Of a stretch of DNA of 64,000 nucleotides, positions 55,556-63,627 are shown piece after piece (the stretch's first letter is position 1; the number at the start of each line of letters is the position of its first letter). The position numbers were made by a program, and so were the translations under genes. Source of the stretch: Streptomyces pyxinicus (GTDB lineage: Bacteria > Actinomycetota > Actinomycetes > Streptomycetales > Streptomycetaceae); assembly GCF_024753135.1 (NCBI RefSeq), contig NZ_JANUGP010000003.1:293679-357678 (forward strand), read 5' to 3'. Below the pieces are notes generated by a model. It had not been told where the DNA came from. It ran no database searches and was given only the letters and a program-made list of their open reading frames with translations.

Positions 55556-56914
55556 TCACGGCTCCCGACGCCCGGCGGGACCCGACTGCGCCGCCCCGAG
55601 CAGCGCCTCCCAGTCGGCCAGCTTGACCGCGCCCCGCCCCAGACCCGCCCCCAGCGCGGCCTCGGCCCGCTCGATCGACAGCCACCCGCTCCAGGGCACC
55701 GGCTCGACGCCCGCCGCCCGCAGCACCGGCACCGCGTCCTCGGGCACCGTCCGGTGCTCCAGCGCGGGCGCGTCGGCGAGCAGGGAGAGCGCCGTCTCCT
55801 TCGCACAGGGCCGGTTGGAGCCGATGACGCCCGACGGGCCCCGCTTGATCCACCCGGCGACGTACTCACCGGGGGAGGGGACGCCGTCACGGACGACCCG
55901 CCCCGCCAGGTGCGGAACCGTGCCGGTCGCGGCGTCGAACGGCAGCCCCTCCAGCGGCACCCCGCGATAGCCGACCGAGCGCAGCACCAACTGCGCCGGC
56001 ACGTCCTCGAACCGGCCGATGCCCCGCACGCCGCCGAGCCCGTCCGGAGCCGTCCGCTCGAACCGCACGGCCCCCACCCGGCCCCCCGCGCCTTCCAGCA
56101 GGGCGACCGGGCGCAGGAAGAAGCGCAGCCGGATCCGCCGCCCGGCCGCCGCCGGGGGCCGCTCCACCCAGCCGCGCAGCACCTCCAGGTTCCGGCGCGG
56201 TACGGCGGGCAGGGTGCGGGGGTCGACCGGGTCCAGCGTCAACTCGCCTCGGTCGACCGACACTTCGGTGCCCGGCAGTACACCCAGCTCGCGCAGCTCC
56301 TTGGTCGTGAAGCGGGCCTGCGCCGGACCGCGCCGGCCCACCATGTGCACCTCGCGTACCGCGCTCGCGGACAGCTCGTCGAGGGCCGCCTGCGGGATGT
56401 CGGTCGGGCGCAGTTCGGCGGAGCCCCGGAGCAGCATCCGCGTGACGTCCACCGCGACGTTGCCGACCCCGATCACCACCGCCGAGCGCACCCCGCGCAG
56501 GAACCCCGCGTCGGCCGCGTCCGGATGCGCGCTGTACCAGGCCACGAACTCGGTCGCCGACCAGCTCCCCGGCAGCTCCTCGCCGGGGACGCCGAGCCCG
56601 CGGTCGCCGGCGGCGCCCACGCAGTACACCACCGCGTGGTACAGCTCCCGCAGCCGCACCGGAGGCAGCCCGCCCGGACCGCCCACCCGGACACCGCCGA
56701 GGAACCGCACCCGCTCGTGCTCCAGCACCGTACGCAGGCTGCCCTGGAGGGACTTGATCTTCTCGTGGTCCGGGGCGACGCCGTACCGGACCAGCCCGTA
56801 CGGGCACGGCAGCCGGTCCAGGACGTCGACGCGCACCCCGGGATCCAGCTGGACGAGGCTCTGGGCGGTGTAGCACCCGCTCGGCCCGGAACCGACGACG
56901 GCGACTCGCAGCAC
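55556..56914 (-). CDS. Ferredoxin/flavodoxin-NADP+ reductase-like FAD protein (FprA-type)
   Basis: A 452-residue protein of the mycobacterial FprA/adrenodoxin-reductase family. FAD site is VAVVGSGPSGCYTAQSL near the start, then CPYGLVRYGVAPDHEKIKSLQGSL, the NADP site VVIGVGNVAVDVTRML, and the terminal GWIKRGPSGVIGSNRPCAKET. It moves electrons between NADPH and a ferredoxin. GTG at 56914 has GAGGAG 7 bases upstream. It lies 97 bp upstream of nothing in its operon. It is divergent from DUF6214. Confidence 0.95.
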   Translation of the reverse strand: MLRVAVVGSGPSGCYTAQSLVQLDPGVRVDVLDRLPCPYGLVRYGVAPDHEKIKSLQGSLRTVLEHERVRFLGGVRVGGPGGLPPVRLRELYHAVVYCVGAAGDRGLGVPGEELPGSWSATEFVAWYSAHPDAADAGFLRGVRSAVVIGVGNVAVDVTRMLLRGSAELRPTDIPQAALDELSASAVREVHMVGRRGPAQARFTTKELRELGVLPGTEVSVDRGELTLDPVDPRTLPAVPRRNLEVLRGWVERPPAAAGRRIRLRFFLRPVALLEGAGGRVGAVRFERTAPDGLGGVRGIGRFEDVPAQLVLRSVGYRGVPLEGLPFDAATGTVPHLAGRVVRDGVPSPGEYVAGWIKRGPSGVIGSNRPCAKETALSLLADAPALEHRTVPEDAVPVLRAAGVEPVPWSGWLSIERAEAALGAGLGRGAVKLADWEALLGAAQSGPAGRREP

Positions 56915-57055
56915 GGCGGACTCCTCACCGGAGGGAGGACGGTGTGCGGATGGCTCCAGCATCCCACCGCCGGGCCCGTGACGGCAGGGTCCGGCGGGGT
57001 GACGCGGACGCGTGTCCGTTCGTATGGAATGTGATCATGCGGTTACCTTGCGGGG

Positions 57056-57721
57056 GTGTCAGGAGCAGCGTTTCTCGATCTGTCCCGGCGGAGCGCGCGG
57101 GACGGCGCCATCTCCGTGTGGCCCGCGTGGACGGTGCGGGAGCACGGCGGCGACCTCGCCTGGTTCCATGTCCTGCTGGCCTTCCCGGACGGCGCCCGCG
57201 TCGACGCCCTCGCCGTGCTGAGCGGCGGGTCCGTCTCCGTCGAGGACGTCAGCGCCGAGCCCGCCCTCTCCCTCGCCGACCTGAAGGCGCTGCCGGAGTG
57301 GATCGAGGCACCGCTGTTCACCGCGTGCGGGGTGGCGGACGGGGCGGGTGCGGGGGCCGGGGGAAGTGCCCGACCATCCGAGGAGTCCGCCGCTCGCGAG
57401 GCGGAGCCGGTCCTCTGCGACACTGAGCCCGCACTCTGCGATGCCGAGCCCGCCCGCCTCGCCGACCTGCCCGCCGGGGCACCGCCGGGCTGCGCCACTG
57501 CGACTGCGACTGCCACCGCCGGCCGGGCCCGGCAGGCGTGGCCGCGCGGGACCGAGGGCCGCCGGCTCGCCGCCGAGGAGTACCGGGCCGCGCAGCGGCA
57601 GGGCACCGATCCGGTCCTCGCGGTCATGAGCGCCACCGGGCACGGCCGCCGCCGCTCCCTCAAGCTGATCGCCCAGGCACGGGACGCGGGCTTCCTGACA
57701 CCGAGGCACGCCCGCCGCTGA
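57056..57721 (+). CDS. DUF6214 family protein
   Basis: A 221-residue Streptomyces-specific family protein. AISVWPAWTVREHGGDLAWFHVLLAFPDGARVDALAVL with VSVEDVSAEPALSLADL is the conserved N-terminal half. A low-complexity Ala/Glu/Thr linker (with cysteine-containing repeats such as CDTEPALCDAEPA) precedes a basic C-terminal helical segment, AAEEYRAAQRQGTDPVLAVMSATGHGRRRSLKLIAQARDAGFL, which may bind nucleic acid. Function unknown. GTG start at 57056. Confidence 0.83.
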   Translation: MSGAAFLDLSRRSARDGAISVWPAWTVREHGGDLAWFHVLLAFPDGARVDALAVLSGGSVSVEDVSAEPALSLADLKALPEWIEAPLFTACGVADGAGAGAGGSARPSEESAAREAEPVLCDTEPALCDAEPARLADLPAGAPPGCATATATATAGRARQAWPRGTEGRRLAAEEYRAAQRQGTDPVLAVMSATGHGRRRSLKLIAQARDAGFLTPRHARR

Positions 57722-57753
57722 CCCCCGTGACGCCCCGGGCACGCCCTCGTCCG

Positions 57754-58428
57754 TCAGGCGGAGCCCGGCCCTTCCCCCGTGGCGAAGAACCGGGACAGGT
57801 CCGGGTCGGGCTCCCGGGCCGCTCCCCGCCCGACACTCTCCGGTGGTACGCCCAGCTCCCAGCCGAGCCCGTAACGCCGGAACAGCTCGGCCCGCAGCAC
57901 CGGGACGGGCATCGGCACGCCGGGCACCAGGGCGGCGTACACCGCGCCCATCAGCACGGCTCGCAGCAGTGGGTAGTCGGCCGAGACGTCCTCGGAGCCG
58001 TACCGGGCGACGGTCTCGCCGAGCAGCTCCGACAGCCGCCGCTGCTCCGGGCACTGCACGAAGCCCTCCGCCTGGAGCAGCCCCGCCATGTGCTGCCGCA
58101 TGAGCACCGGCCGGTCCCGGGCCAGCCCCAGGATCGCGTCGATGGCCCGGGCCAGCCGCTCCCGGCCGTCCTCGGTGCGCGGCTCCCGCTCCAGCGCCTC
58201 CTCCAGCGTGCGGTGCATCAGCCGGTGTACCGCCGACTGCACCAGCTGGCGCTTGCCGGGGAAGTAGTACGAGACCAGACCGCGTGCCGAACCCGCGCGG
58301 TCCGCGATGTCGCCGAGCGTCGTGGCCTCGAAGCCGCGCTCGCCGACCAGCTCCAGGGCGGCGTGCAACAGCCGTTCCCGGGAACGCCGCCGCAACTCTT
58401 CATTGACCGAGGGGCTGCGCGGGGACAT
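57754..58428 (-). CDS. TetR-family transcriptional regulator
   Basis: A 224-residue TetR repressor. The HTH is RERLLHAALELVGERGFEATTLGDIADRAGSARGLVSYYFPGKRQLV, residues about 15-61. The C-terminal ligand domain is helical. No divergent partner is near: upstream on the opposite strand the next gene is over 3 kb away. A 21-bp palindrome lies 15 bp before its start, so autoregulation is likely. Confidence 0.94.
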   Translation of the reverse strand: MSPRSPSVNEELRRRSRERLLHAALELVGERGFEATTLGDIADRAGSARGLVSYYFPGKRQLVQSAVHRLMHRTLEEALEREPRTEDGRERLARAIDAILGLARDRPVLMRQHMAGLLQAEGFVQCPEQRRLSELLGETVARYGSEDVSADYPLLRAVLMGAVYAALVPGVPMPVPVLRAELFRRYGLGWELGVPPESVGRGAAREPDPDLSRFFATGEGPGSA

Positions 58429-58442
58429 CCTGTAACTCCTGC

Positions 58443-58463
58443 GTTGACTGGCTGCCAGCCAAC
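58443..58463. promoter_or_regulatory. Candidate TetR operator
   Basis: GTTGACTGGC-T-GCCAGCCAAC is a near-perfect inverted repeat (9 of 10 pairs), positioned 15 bp before the tetR start and next to TATACT on the plus strand (TATAGT on the tetR strand). It fits an autoregulatory operator overlapping the promoter. Confidence 0.7.
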
Positions 58464-58614
58464 TATACTCAGGGCACCGGGCTCCGCCATGCGCGGGACC
58501 TGCCGAGAGCTGCCGTCCGTCTGGGGCGACGCGGGGGATCGTCTCAGACGGACGGCGCGAGGCCCACGCATGGGCACCCAGGTCGAGGGCGGTCGGGGCC
58601 GGGCCCCGGGGCGG

Positions 58615-59304
58615 TCAGCCCACCAGGTCGAGTACCGGAAGCAGCGCGTCGGGTCGCAGGTGAGCCGGCAGATGGTCTACGAAATGGACGCGGCAGCCGA
58701 GCGCGGTCGCACCGCCGTCCGCCGCCCTGTTGTCGCCGACCATCAGCGTCCGCGCCGGATCGACGCCCAGCGCCTCGCAGGCGACCGAGAACAGCCGCGG
58801 GTCCGGCTTCTGCACGCCGTGCTCGTACGACAGCACGTACGCGTCGACAAAGGGGTCGAGCCCATGCGCGCGGAACACCGGGCGCAGGTCCCAGCCGATG
58901 TTGCTGACCACGCCCACCGCGACGCCGCGCTCGCGCAGGGCCCGCAATACCTCGACGGCGTCGGGGTAGGGCGACCAGGCGGCCGGGGTCATGTGCCGCT
59001 CGTACAGGGCGTCGTGGAGCGCCGGGTCGGGCAGCGGCACCCGCCGGGACAGGCCCGTGTAGGCGGCCCGGTGCAGTCGCGCGCTCTTGTCCCGTACCGC
59101 CCACGCCCCGGCCAGCTCGCCCGGCAGCTGCCTCGGCTCGGCGCCGCCCGGCAGGGCACCGGCCGCCTCCAAGGCCTGTGCCGCACGCTCCAGTTCGGGT
59201 TCGGAAAGGAGGATGCCGGAATCGTCCAGCACCGCCCGCAGCCAGGACTCGGTGGACTCGACGCGGAACAGCGTCCCGGAGAAGTCGAACAACACGGCTG
59301 CCAT
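58615..59304 (-). CDS. HAD-family hydrolase
   Basis: A 229-residue haloacid-dehalogenase-like hydrolase. Motif I is VLFDFSGTLFRVEST (DxS rather than DxD, so second acidic is absent), motif II VGVVSNIG, motif III Lys in GVQKPDPRLFSVACEAL, and motif IV MVGDNRAADGGATALGC. The DxS variation resembles epoxide-hydrolase-like or X-Pro HADs. It starts 10 bp after the PAP2 stop, so it shares that operon. Confidence 0.9.
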   Translation of the reverse strand: MAAVLFDFSGTLFRVESTESWLRAVLDDSGILLSEPELERAAQALEAAGALPGGAEPRQLPGELAGAWAVRDKSARLHRAAYTGLSRRVPLPDPALHDALYERHMTPAAWSPYPDAVEVLRALRERGVAVGVVSNIGWDLRPVFRAHGLDPFVDAYVLSYEHGVQKPDPRLFSVACEALGVDPARTLMVGDNRAADGGATALGCRVHFVDHLPAHLRPDALLPVLDLVG

Positions 59305-59314
59305 GCGCGGGACT

Positions 59315-60013
59315 TCACCCGCGCCGCCGGCCGGTCGGTTCGGCCCGCCGGGCCCACGGCCACTCGTACGCCACCACGGCCAGCGCCACCAGCAGGGCGC
59401 CGAACAGCCAGCCGCCCACCACGTCCGACGGCCAGTGCACACCCAGCCACACCCGGGTGACACCCACACCGGGCACCGACACCAGCGCCACCGCGACGGC
59501 CGTACGCCACACCGCGCGGCCCGCGCCGTGGCGGTGCAGCAGCCACAGCAGCAGGCCGGCGACGACCGTGGCCGTCATCGCGTGCCCGGAGGGGAAGGCC
59601 GCGTAGTGGGCGGAGTCCACCGGGTCCGGCCACACCGGCCGGGGACGGTCCACGGCCGCCTTCACCACCTGCTGCACGAGCGTCGCCAGGGCACAGGTGA
59701 CCGCCAGCCACAACGCCGTCCACCAGGCCGCCCGCCGCCACACCAGCCACACCACGGCCGCGGCGGCCACCAGACGCATGGTCAGCGGATCCCACACCCA
59801 GTCCGTCAGCACCCGGAAGACGTCCGTCACCGCCCCCTCCCGCACCGCCCAGCGGTGGAACGTACGGGAGAGGTCGTCGTCCGCCGCGAGCAACGGGTGC
59901 CAGCCAACGGCGACCAGGACCAGGAGCGCCACGGAGCAGGCGCCGAGCAGGGCGGCCGTGCGGAGCGCGGTGCGGGGGCGGGGCGGGGCGGGTGCGGTGG
60001 GTGGACGGTGCAT
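59315..60013 (-). CDS. PAP2-superfamily membrane phosphatase
   Basis: A 232-residue six-helix membrane phosphatase. The active-site motifs are KAAVDRPRP, FPSGHAMTAT and SVPGVGVTRVWLGVHWPSDVVGG, carrying the conserved Arg, His and Asp. It probably dephosphorylates lipid phosphates such as undecaprenyl diphosphate or phosphatidate. The start is the ATG at 60013. The HAD gene follows 10 bp downstream; the M56 gene precedes. Confidence 0.95.
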   Translation of the reverse strand: MHRPPTAPAPPRPRTALRTAALLGACSVALLVLVAVGWHPLLAADDDLSRTFHRWAVREGAVTDVFRVLTDWVWDPLTMRLVAAAAVVWLVWRRAAWWTALWLAVTCALATLVQQVVKAAVDRPRPVWPDPVDSAHYAAFPSGHAMTATVVAGLLLWLLHRHGAGRAVWRTAVAVALVSVPGVGVTRVWLGVHWPSDVVGGWLFGALLVALAVVAYEWPWARRAEPTGRRRG

Positions 60014-60140
60014 TCCGCGATCTTCGCCGACCGGGCGGCCGTGAGGCCAATGGCGGCCGCCGTGAGGCCGGTGGCGGAGGTCGTGGGTCCGGCCCGGGCC
60101 GGGCCGACTCACTGGTCTGGTGGGCCCGTGCGGGAACGGC

Positions 60141-60259
60141 GTCAGCCGAGCGTCCGGAGCACGGGTACGAGGGTCACGAGCACCGGTACCACGGCGGCGA
60201 CCGCTGTCAGCCCAGCGTCCGGAGCGCGGGTACGAGGGTCACCAGTACCGGCACCACCG
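60141..60259. repeat. Duplicated 3' end of the M56 gene
   Basis: The 54 bp at 60206-60259, covering the last codons and stop of the M56 gene, recur at 60141-60194 with a few mismatches. The copy would encode VLVTLVPVLRTLG and a stop in the same orientation. It is a partial tandem duplication in the non-coding gap before the PAP2 gene. Confidence 0.85.
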
Positions 60260-61142
60260 GCACGAGCGCCGCGGCCGCCGTCAGGCGCAGGCGGTGCGGT
60301 GCGGACAGCCGGTCCGGCGCGGTCAGCAGCCGGTGCACCCGCTGCGGCACGTGCGCCAGCGGGGTCGGCGTGGGGCCGAACACGCCGCGTTCCTCGTTGA
60401 GTTCGACCAGCGCAAGCGCCGTGGTCAGTCGGCCGAAGCGCCGTGAGGCCACGTCGTCGGCGGCCAGTTCGACCAGCCGGTGCATCTCGTCGCGGAACGC
60501 ACCGAACACCGGGACCTGCGGGAACCCGGTGGCCAGCGCGGTCGAGCAGTGCAGCAGCCAGTCGTGCCGCGCCTGCGCGTGCCCCTGCTCATGGGCGAGC
60601 AGCGCGTCCAACTGGCGACCCTTCAGGCGTCGCAGAGCGGCTGTGGTGACGATCAGCCGGGGCGCCGTACCGGGCAGCCACCAGGCGTCGGGGCGCTCGC
60701 CCTCCAGCACCACCAGCGGGCCGTCGGCCAGCTCCTCGCCCGGCAACAGCGGTGCGCGCACCAGGAGTTCGGCCCGCCGCGCACGCCGCCGGGTCCGGTC
60801 CCGTACGACCTCGCGTACCAGCATCGCCAGGGTCCACAGTCCACCCGAGGCGAGCAGGACGGCGGTCGCCGCCGCCCAGGGCCCGGCCGTACCGAGGGCG
60901 TAGGCCTCCACGACCGCGCGCGGCGCCGGCGCGAACACGTGCCCGCGCACCGCCTGCCAGGCCGCGGCGGCGCTGAGCGTCATCGACAGCGCGCAGCACA
61001 GCAGGACGGCCGCCACCGCGCACTGCCACGCCCACAGGGCGACGACCGGTTCACGGTCCGGCCAGTCGGCCCGGGCGAGCAGCCGCGGGGCCACGACGGC
61101 GGTCAGGGCGCCGAGCAGCAACAGGGTCTCCGGGACCATCAT
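60207..61142 (-). CDS. M56-family membrane metallopeptidase (BlaR1-like, no sensor)
   Basis: A 311-residue integral-membrane zinc peptidase. HEQGHAQARHDW is the HExxH zinc site at about residue 190, with LAADDVASRRFG supplying the third ligand Asp. Four to five membrane helices flank it. Unlike BlaR1/MecR1 it has no extracellular sensor domain. No BlaI/MecI repressor gene is adjacent, although such partners are usual. The DUF5134 gene precedes it by 13 bp. Confidence 0.93.
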   Translation of the reverse strand: MMVPETLLLLGALTAVVAPRLLARADWPDREPVVALWAWQCAVAAVLLCCALSMTLSAAAAWQAVRGHVFAPAPRAVVEAYALGTAGPWAAATAVLLASGGLWTLAMLVREVVRDRTRRRARRAELLVRAPLLPGEELADGPLVVLEGERPDAWWLPGTAPRLIVTTAALRRLKGRQLDALLAHEQGHAQARHDWLLHCSTALATGFPQVPVFGAFRDEMHRLVELAADDVASRRFGRLTTALALVELNEERGVFGPTPTPLAHVPQRVHRLLTAPDRLSAPHRLRLTAAAALVPVVPVLVTLVPALRTLG

Positions 61143-61155
61143 GGACGCAGCCTAT

Positions 61156-61734
61156 TCACATGGTGAGGAGCATGGCCACCATCCCGATGGCCATCGACAG
61201 CCGGCACGCCCGCGCCAGCTCCGGCCGGTCGCCCCAGCGGAGGGCGGCTGGCCCGCTGCTGGTGACGCCGACGGCCATCCCGGTACCGGTGGCGGGCACC
61301 AGTCGGGCGCCGGACAGCAGTACGTACCCGGTGAAGTACAGCAGCAGTGCGCCGGTGAGCGCAGGCGCGCCGGCGCCGCCGTGTGCGTGCGCGTGGTGGG
61401 CGGCCGACGGGGCCGCGGTCATCGTGACCGACATGTAGACCATCGCTCCGGCGCCGACCAGGTGGTGCAGATGGTGAGGGGCGGCGCGGGCGGCCCACAG
61501 CGCGTGCAGGGCCGCCCCGGCGAACACCGCGACGTAGAGCGGCCAGGTCCATTCCGGCGGTGTGAACACCGCCGCCGGGACGGCCATCACGGCCATCCCG
61601 AAGCCCATCAGCGCCTCGCCGCCCGCGGCCCGGCGCTGCTCCTCGACGCCGCTGCGCATGCGCAGCAGACAGTAGGCCCCGGTCGCCGCACACAGGGCGA
61701 CCAGCAACCAGGCTGCCGCCACCGGTCCGTGCAT
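61156..61734 (-). CDS. DUF5134 membrane protein
   Basis: A 192-residue protein with six predicted membrane helices, several His-rich loops (HHLHHLVGAGAMVYMSVTM and AAHHAHAHGG). This matches DUF5134, an actinobacterial family often near copper or M56 genes. The histidines suggest metal or haem handling, which is inference. The ATG at 61734 starts a transcript that includes the M56 gene 13 bp later. Confidence 0.86.
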   Translation of the reverse strand: MHGPVAAAWLLVALCAATGAYCLLRMRSGVEEQRRAAGGEALMGFGMAVMAVPAAVFTPPEWTWPLYVAVFAGAALHALWAARAAPHHLHHLVGAGAMVYMSVTMTAAPSAAHHAHAHGGAGAPALTGALLLYFTGYVLLSGARLVPATGTGMAVGVTSSGPAALRWGDRPELARACRLSMAIGMVAMLLTM

Positions 61735-61902
61735 GCGCGCCTCCCCGCTCGACGGTCGGTCGAGGGTGCGATGCCCACGCCAGGCGGAGCGCACGCGAGC
61801 GCAAGGGTGTACGCGGGGGGCATGGGGCGGAGCACGGCCGGCGGGAGTACCCCCGGACCGTGTATATATTTCACGAGTAAAACACATGCTAAATTGGTAT
61901 GT

Positions 61903-63627
61903 ATGAGTCGTGCGACCCCCCATCGTCTTCCCCTCGCCGGAGCGTTCCGCCTGGGGCGGCCCTCCGACATCTGGTTCAAGCCCGCGCTGAGCGTGGTCGC
62001 CTCGGTCCTGCCGCCGAACCTGGCCCTGCTGGCCCTCGGCCGCCTCGACCTCGCCATGTACACCATGGCCGGCTCCCTGTGTGCCCTCTACGGCCACAAT
62101 CGGCCCTACGCCGCCCGCGCCCGGACCCTGGCGTGGGTGATCCTCGGCATGGTCGGCGGTCTCGCCGTGGCTCTGCTCACGGCCGCGCTCACCTCCGACG
62201 CCGTCGTCCTGGTCACGGTCGGCGCACTCCTGGCCGCCGCGCAGAAGACGGTGTGCGACGCCACCCGCGTCGGGCCGCCCGCCAACGTCGTCCTGACCTT
62301 CATCAGCTCCGCCTCGCTGTTCGCCCCGCAGACGCTCGGCCAGGTGCCGGGACACATCGGTCTGGCCCTCGCGGCGGGAGCCTGGGCCTGGCTGGTCGGG
62401 ATGGCGCCCGGACTGCTGCGCCCGCACGGGCCCGAGCGCCGCGCCACCGCCCAGGCGCTCAACGCCACCGCCGCGTACGCCGACACCTGCGGCACCGGCG
62501 ACGGCCACGCCGGCGCCCGGGCCGCGAGCGCCGCCGCCATCCACACCGGCTGGCAGTCGCTGCTCGCCGCCGGCGCCCGCCCCGACCGCACCCGGCGCGC
62601 CCTCGAACAGCTCCTGGTCCGCGCCGAGATCGCCCTCGCCGCCCCCGCCGACGCCGATCCCGCACGCCTGCGTGCCTGGGCCCGGCAACTGCGCGGCAAC
62701 GGCCCGGTGCCGCGGGTCGCGCCGCCGCGCGAGTCGGACAACGGACTCCTGGACGACGGACTCCTGGGCGACGAACTGCTGGGCGACGAACTGCTGGACG
62801 ACGAACTGCTGGGTGTCGACCTCGAACGCGCACAGCCGCGCAGGCCGCTGCGGCGACTCCTCGGCCCCCTCGCGCCGATCGCCGTCCGCACCGCCGTCGG
62901 CTGCGCCCTGGCCGGCTACGCGTCCCTCGCCCTCGGCGTCGGCCGCCCCTACTGGGCGCTGGTCACCGCCGCCTCCCTCTACCAGGCCAACGTCACCCTC
63001 ACCTGGAGCCGCGGCCTCCAGCGCGTCGTCGGCAATCTCCTCGGCGTCCTCGCCTTCGCCGCCCTCGCCCCGCTCGCCCATCTGCACCCCGCCCTCCTGG
63101 TCCTCGCCTCTGCCGCCCTGAACTTCGGCGCCGAGGCGCTGATGAGCCGCAACTACTGGCTCGGCAGCGTCTGCGTCACCCCCATGGCGCTGCTCGTCAC
63201 GGAGTTCGCCCACACCCAGGACGCCGGCCGGCTGATCACCGAACGGGTCCTGGACACCCTCGTCGGCGCGCTCGTGGGCCTCGTCGCCGCGGTCGCCGTC
63301 ACCAACCGGCGCGCCGGCGACCGCCTGGAACAGGCGCTGACCACGGCGGAACGCGCCCGCGAAGACGCCGCCCGGCTGCTCGCCGCACCGGATTCCGCGC
63401 CACGCGCTCTGGAGCCGGCCCGCCGCGCCCTCGCCGCCGCCCTCGTCGACCTGCGCGCCACGGCCGACGCCGCCGCCGGCGAGTGGTGGCAGCGCGCCCT
63501 GCCCGAGGAGCGGGTCGTGCTCACCGAGCAGGCCGGACACCGTACGCTCGCCGCGACGGTACGACACCAGGACCTCGTACCGCGGGACCACGACACCGGC
63601 AGGACGACGGAGGACACACGGCCATGA
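61903..63627 (+). CDS. FUSC-family membrane protein with tandem acidic repeats
   Basis: A 574-residue protein with two FUSC membrane blocks, residues about 20-160 (ALSVVASVLPPNLALLAL) and 325-450 (IAVRTAVGCALAGYASLAL, YWALVTAASLYQANVTLTWSRGLQRVVGNLLG), and a C-terminal cytoplasmic helical region. Five 15-bp tandem repeats at 281-305 encode D/G-E-L-L units in the central linker. No RBS precedes the ATG. An A/T-rich stretch with TAAATT 7 nt before the ATG suggests leaderless translation. Its TGA overlaps the next gene's ATG as ATGA. Confidence 0.9.
   Translation: MSRATPHRLPLAGAFRLGRPSDIWFKPALSVVASVLPPNLALLALGRLDLAMYTMAGSLCALYGHNRPYAARARTLAWVILGMVGGLAVALLTAALTSDAVVLVTVGALLAAAQKTVCDATRVGPPANVVLTFISSASLFAPQTLGQVPGHIGLALAAGAWAWLVGMAPGLLRPHGPERRATAQALNATAAYADTCGTGDGHAGARAASAAAIHTGWQSLLAAGARPDRTRRALEQLLVRAEIALAAPADADPARLRAWARQLRGNGPVPRVAPPRESDNGLLDDGLLGDELLGDELLDDELLGVDLERAQPRRPLRRLLGPLAPIAVRTAVGCALAGYASLALGVGRPYWALVTAASLYQANVTLTWSRGLQRVVGNLLGVLAFAALAPLAHLHPALLVLASAALNFGAEALMSRNYWLGSVCVTPMALLVTEFAHTQDAGRLITERVLDTLVGALVGLVAAVAVTNRRAGDRLEQALTTAERAREDAARLLAAPDSAPRALEPARRALAAALVDLRATADAAAGEWWQRALPEERVVLTEQAGHRTLAATVRHQDLVPRDHDTGRTTEDTRP
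62743..62817 (+). repeat. Five 15-bp tandem repeats inside the FUSC gene
   Basis: Five consecutive 15-base units, each close to GAACTGCTGGGCGAC, keep the reading frame and encode a repeating five-residue D-E-L-L-G/D motif. Copy number could vary between strains without a frameshift. Confidence 0.9.
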
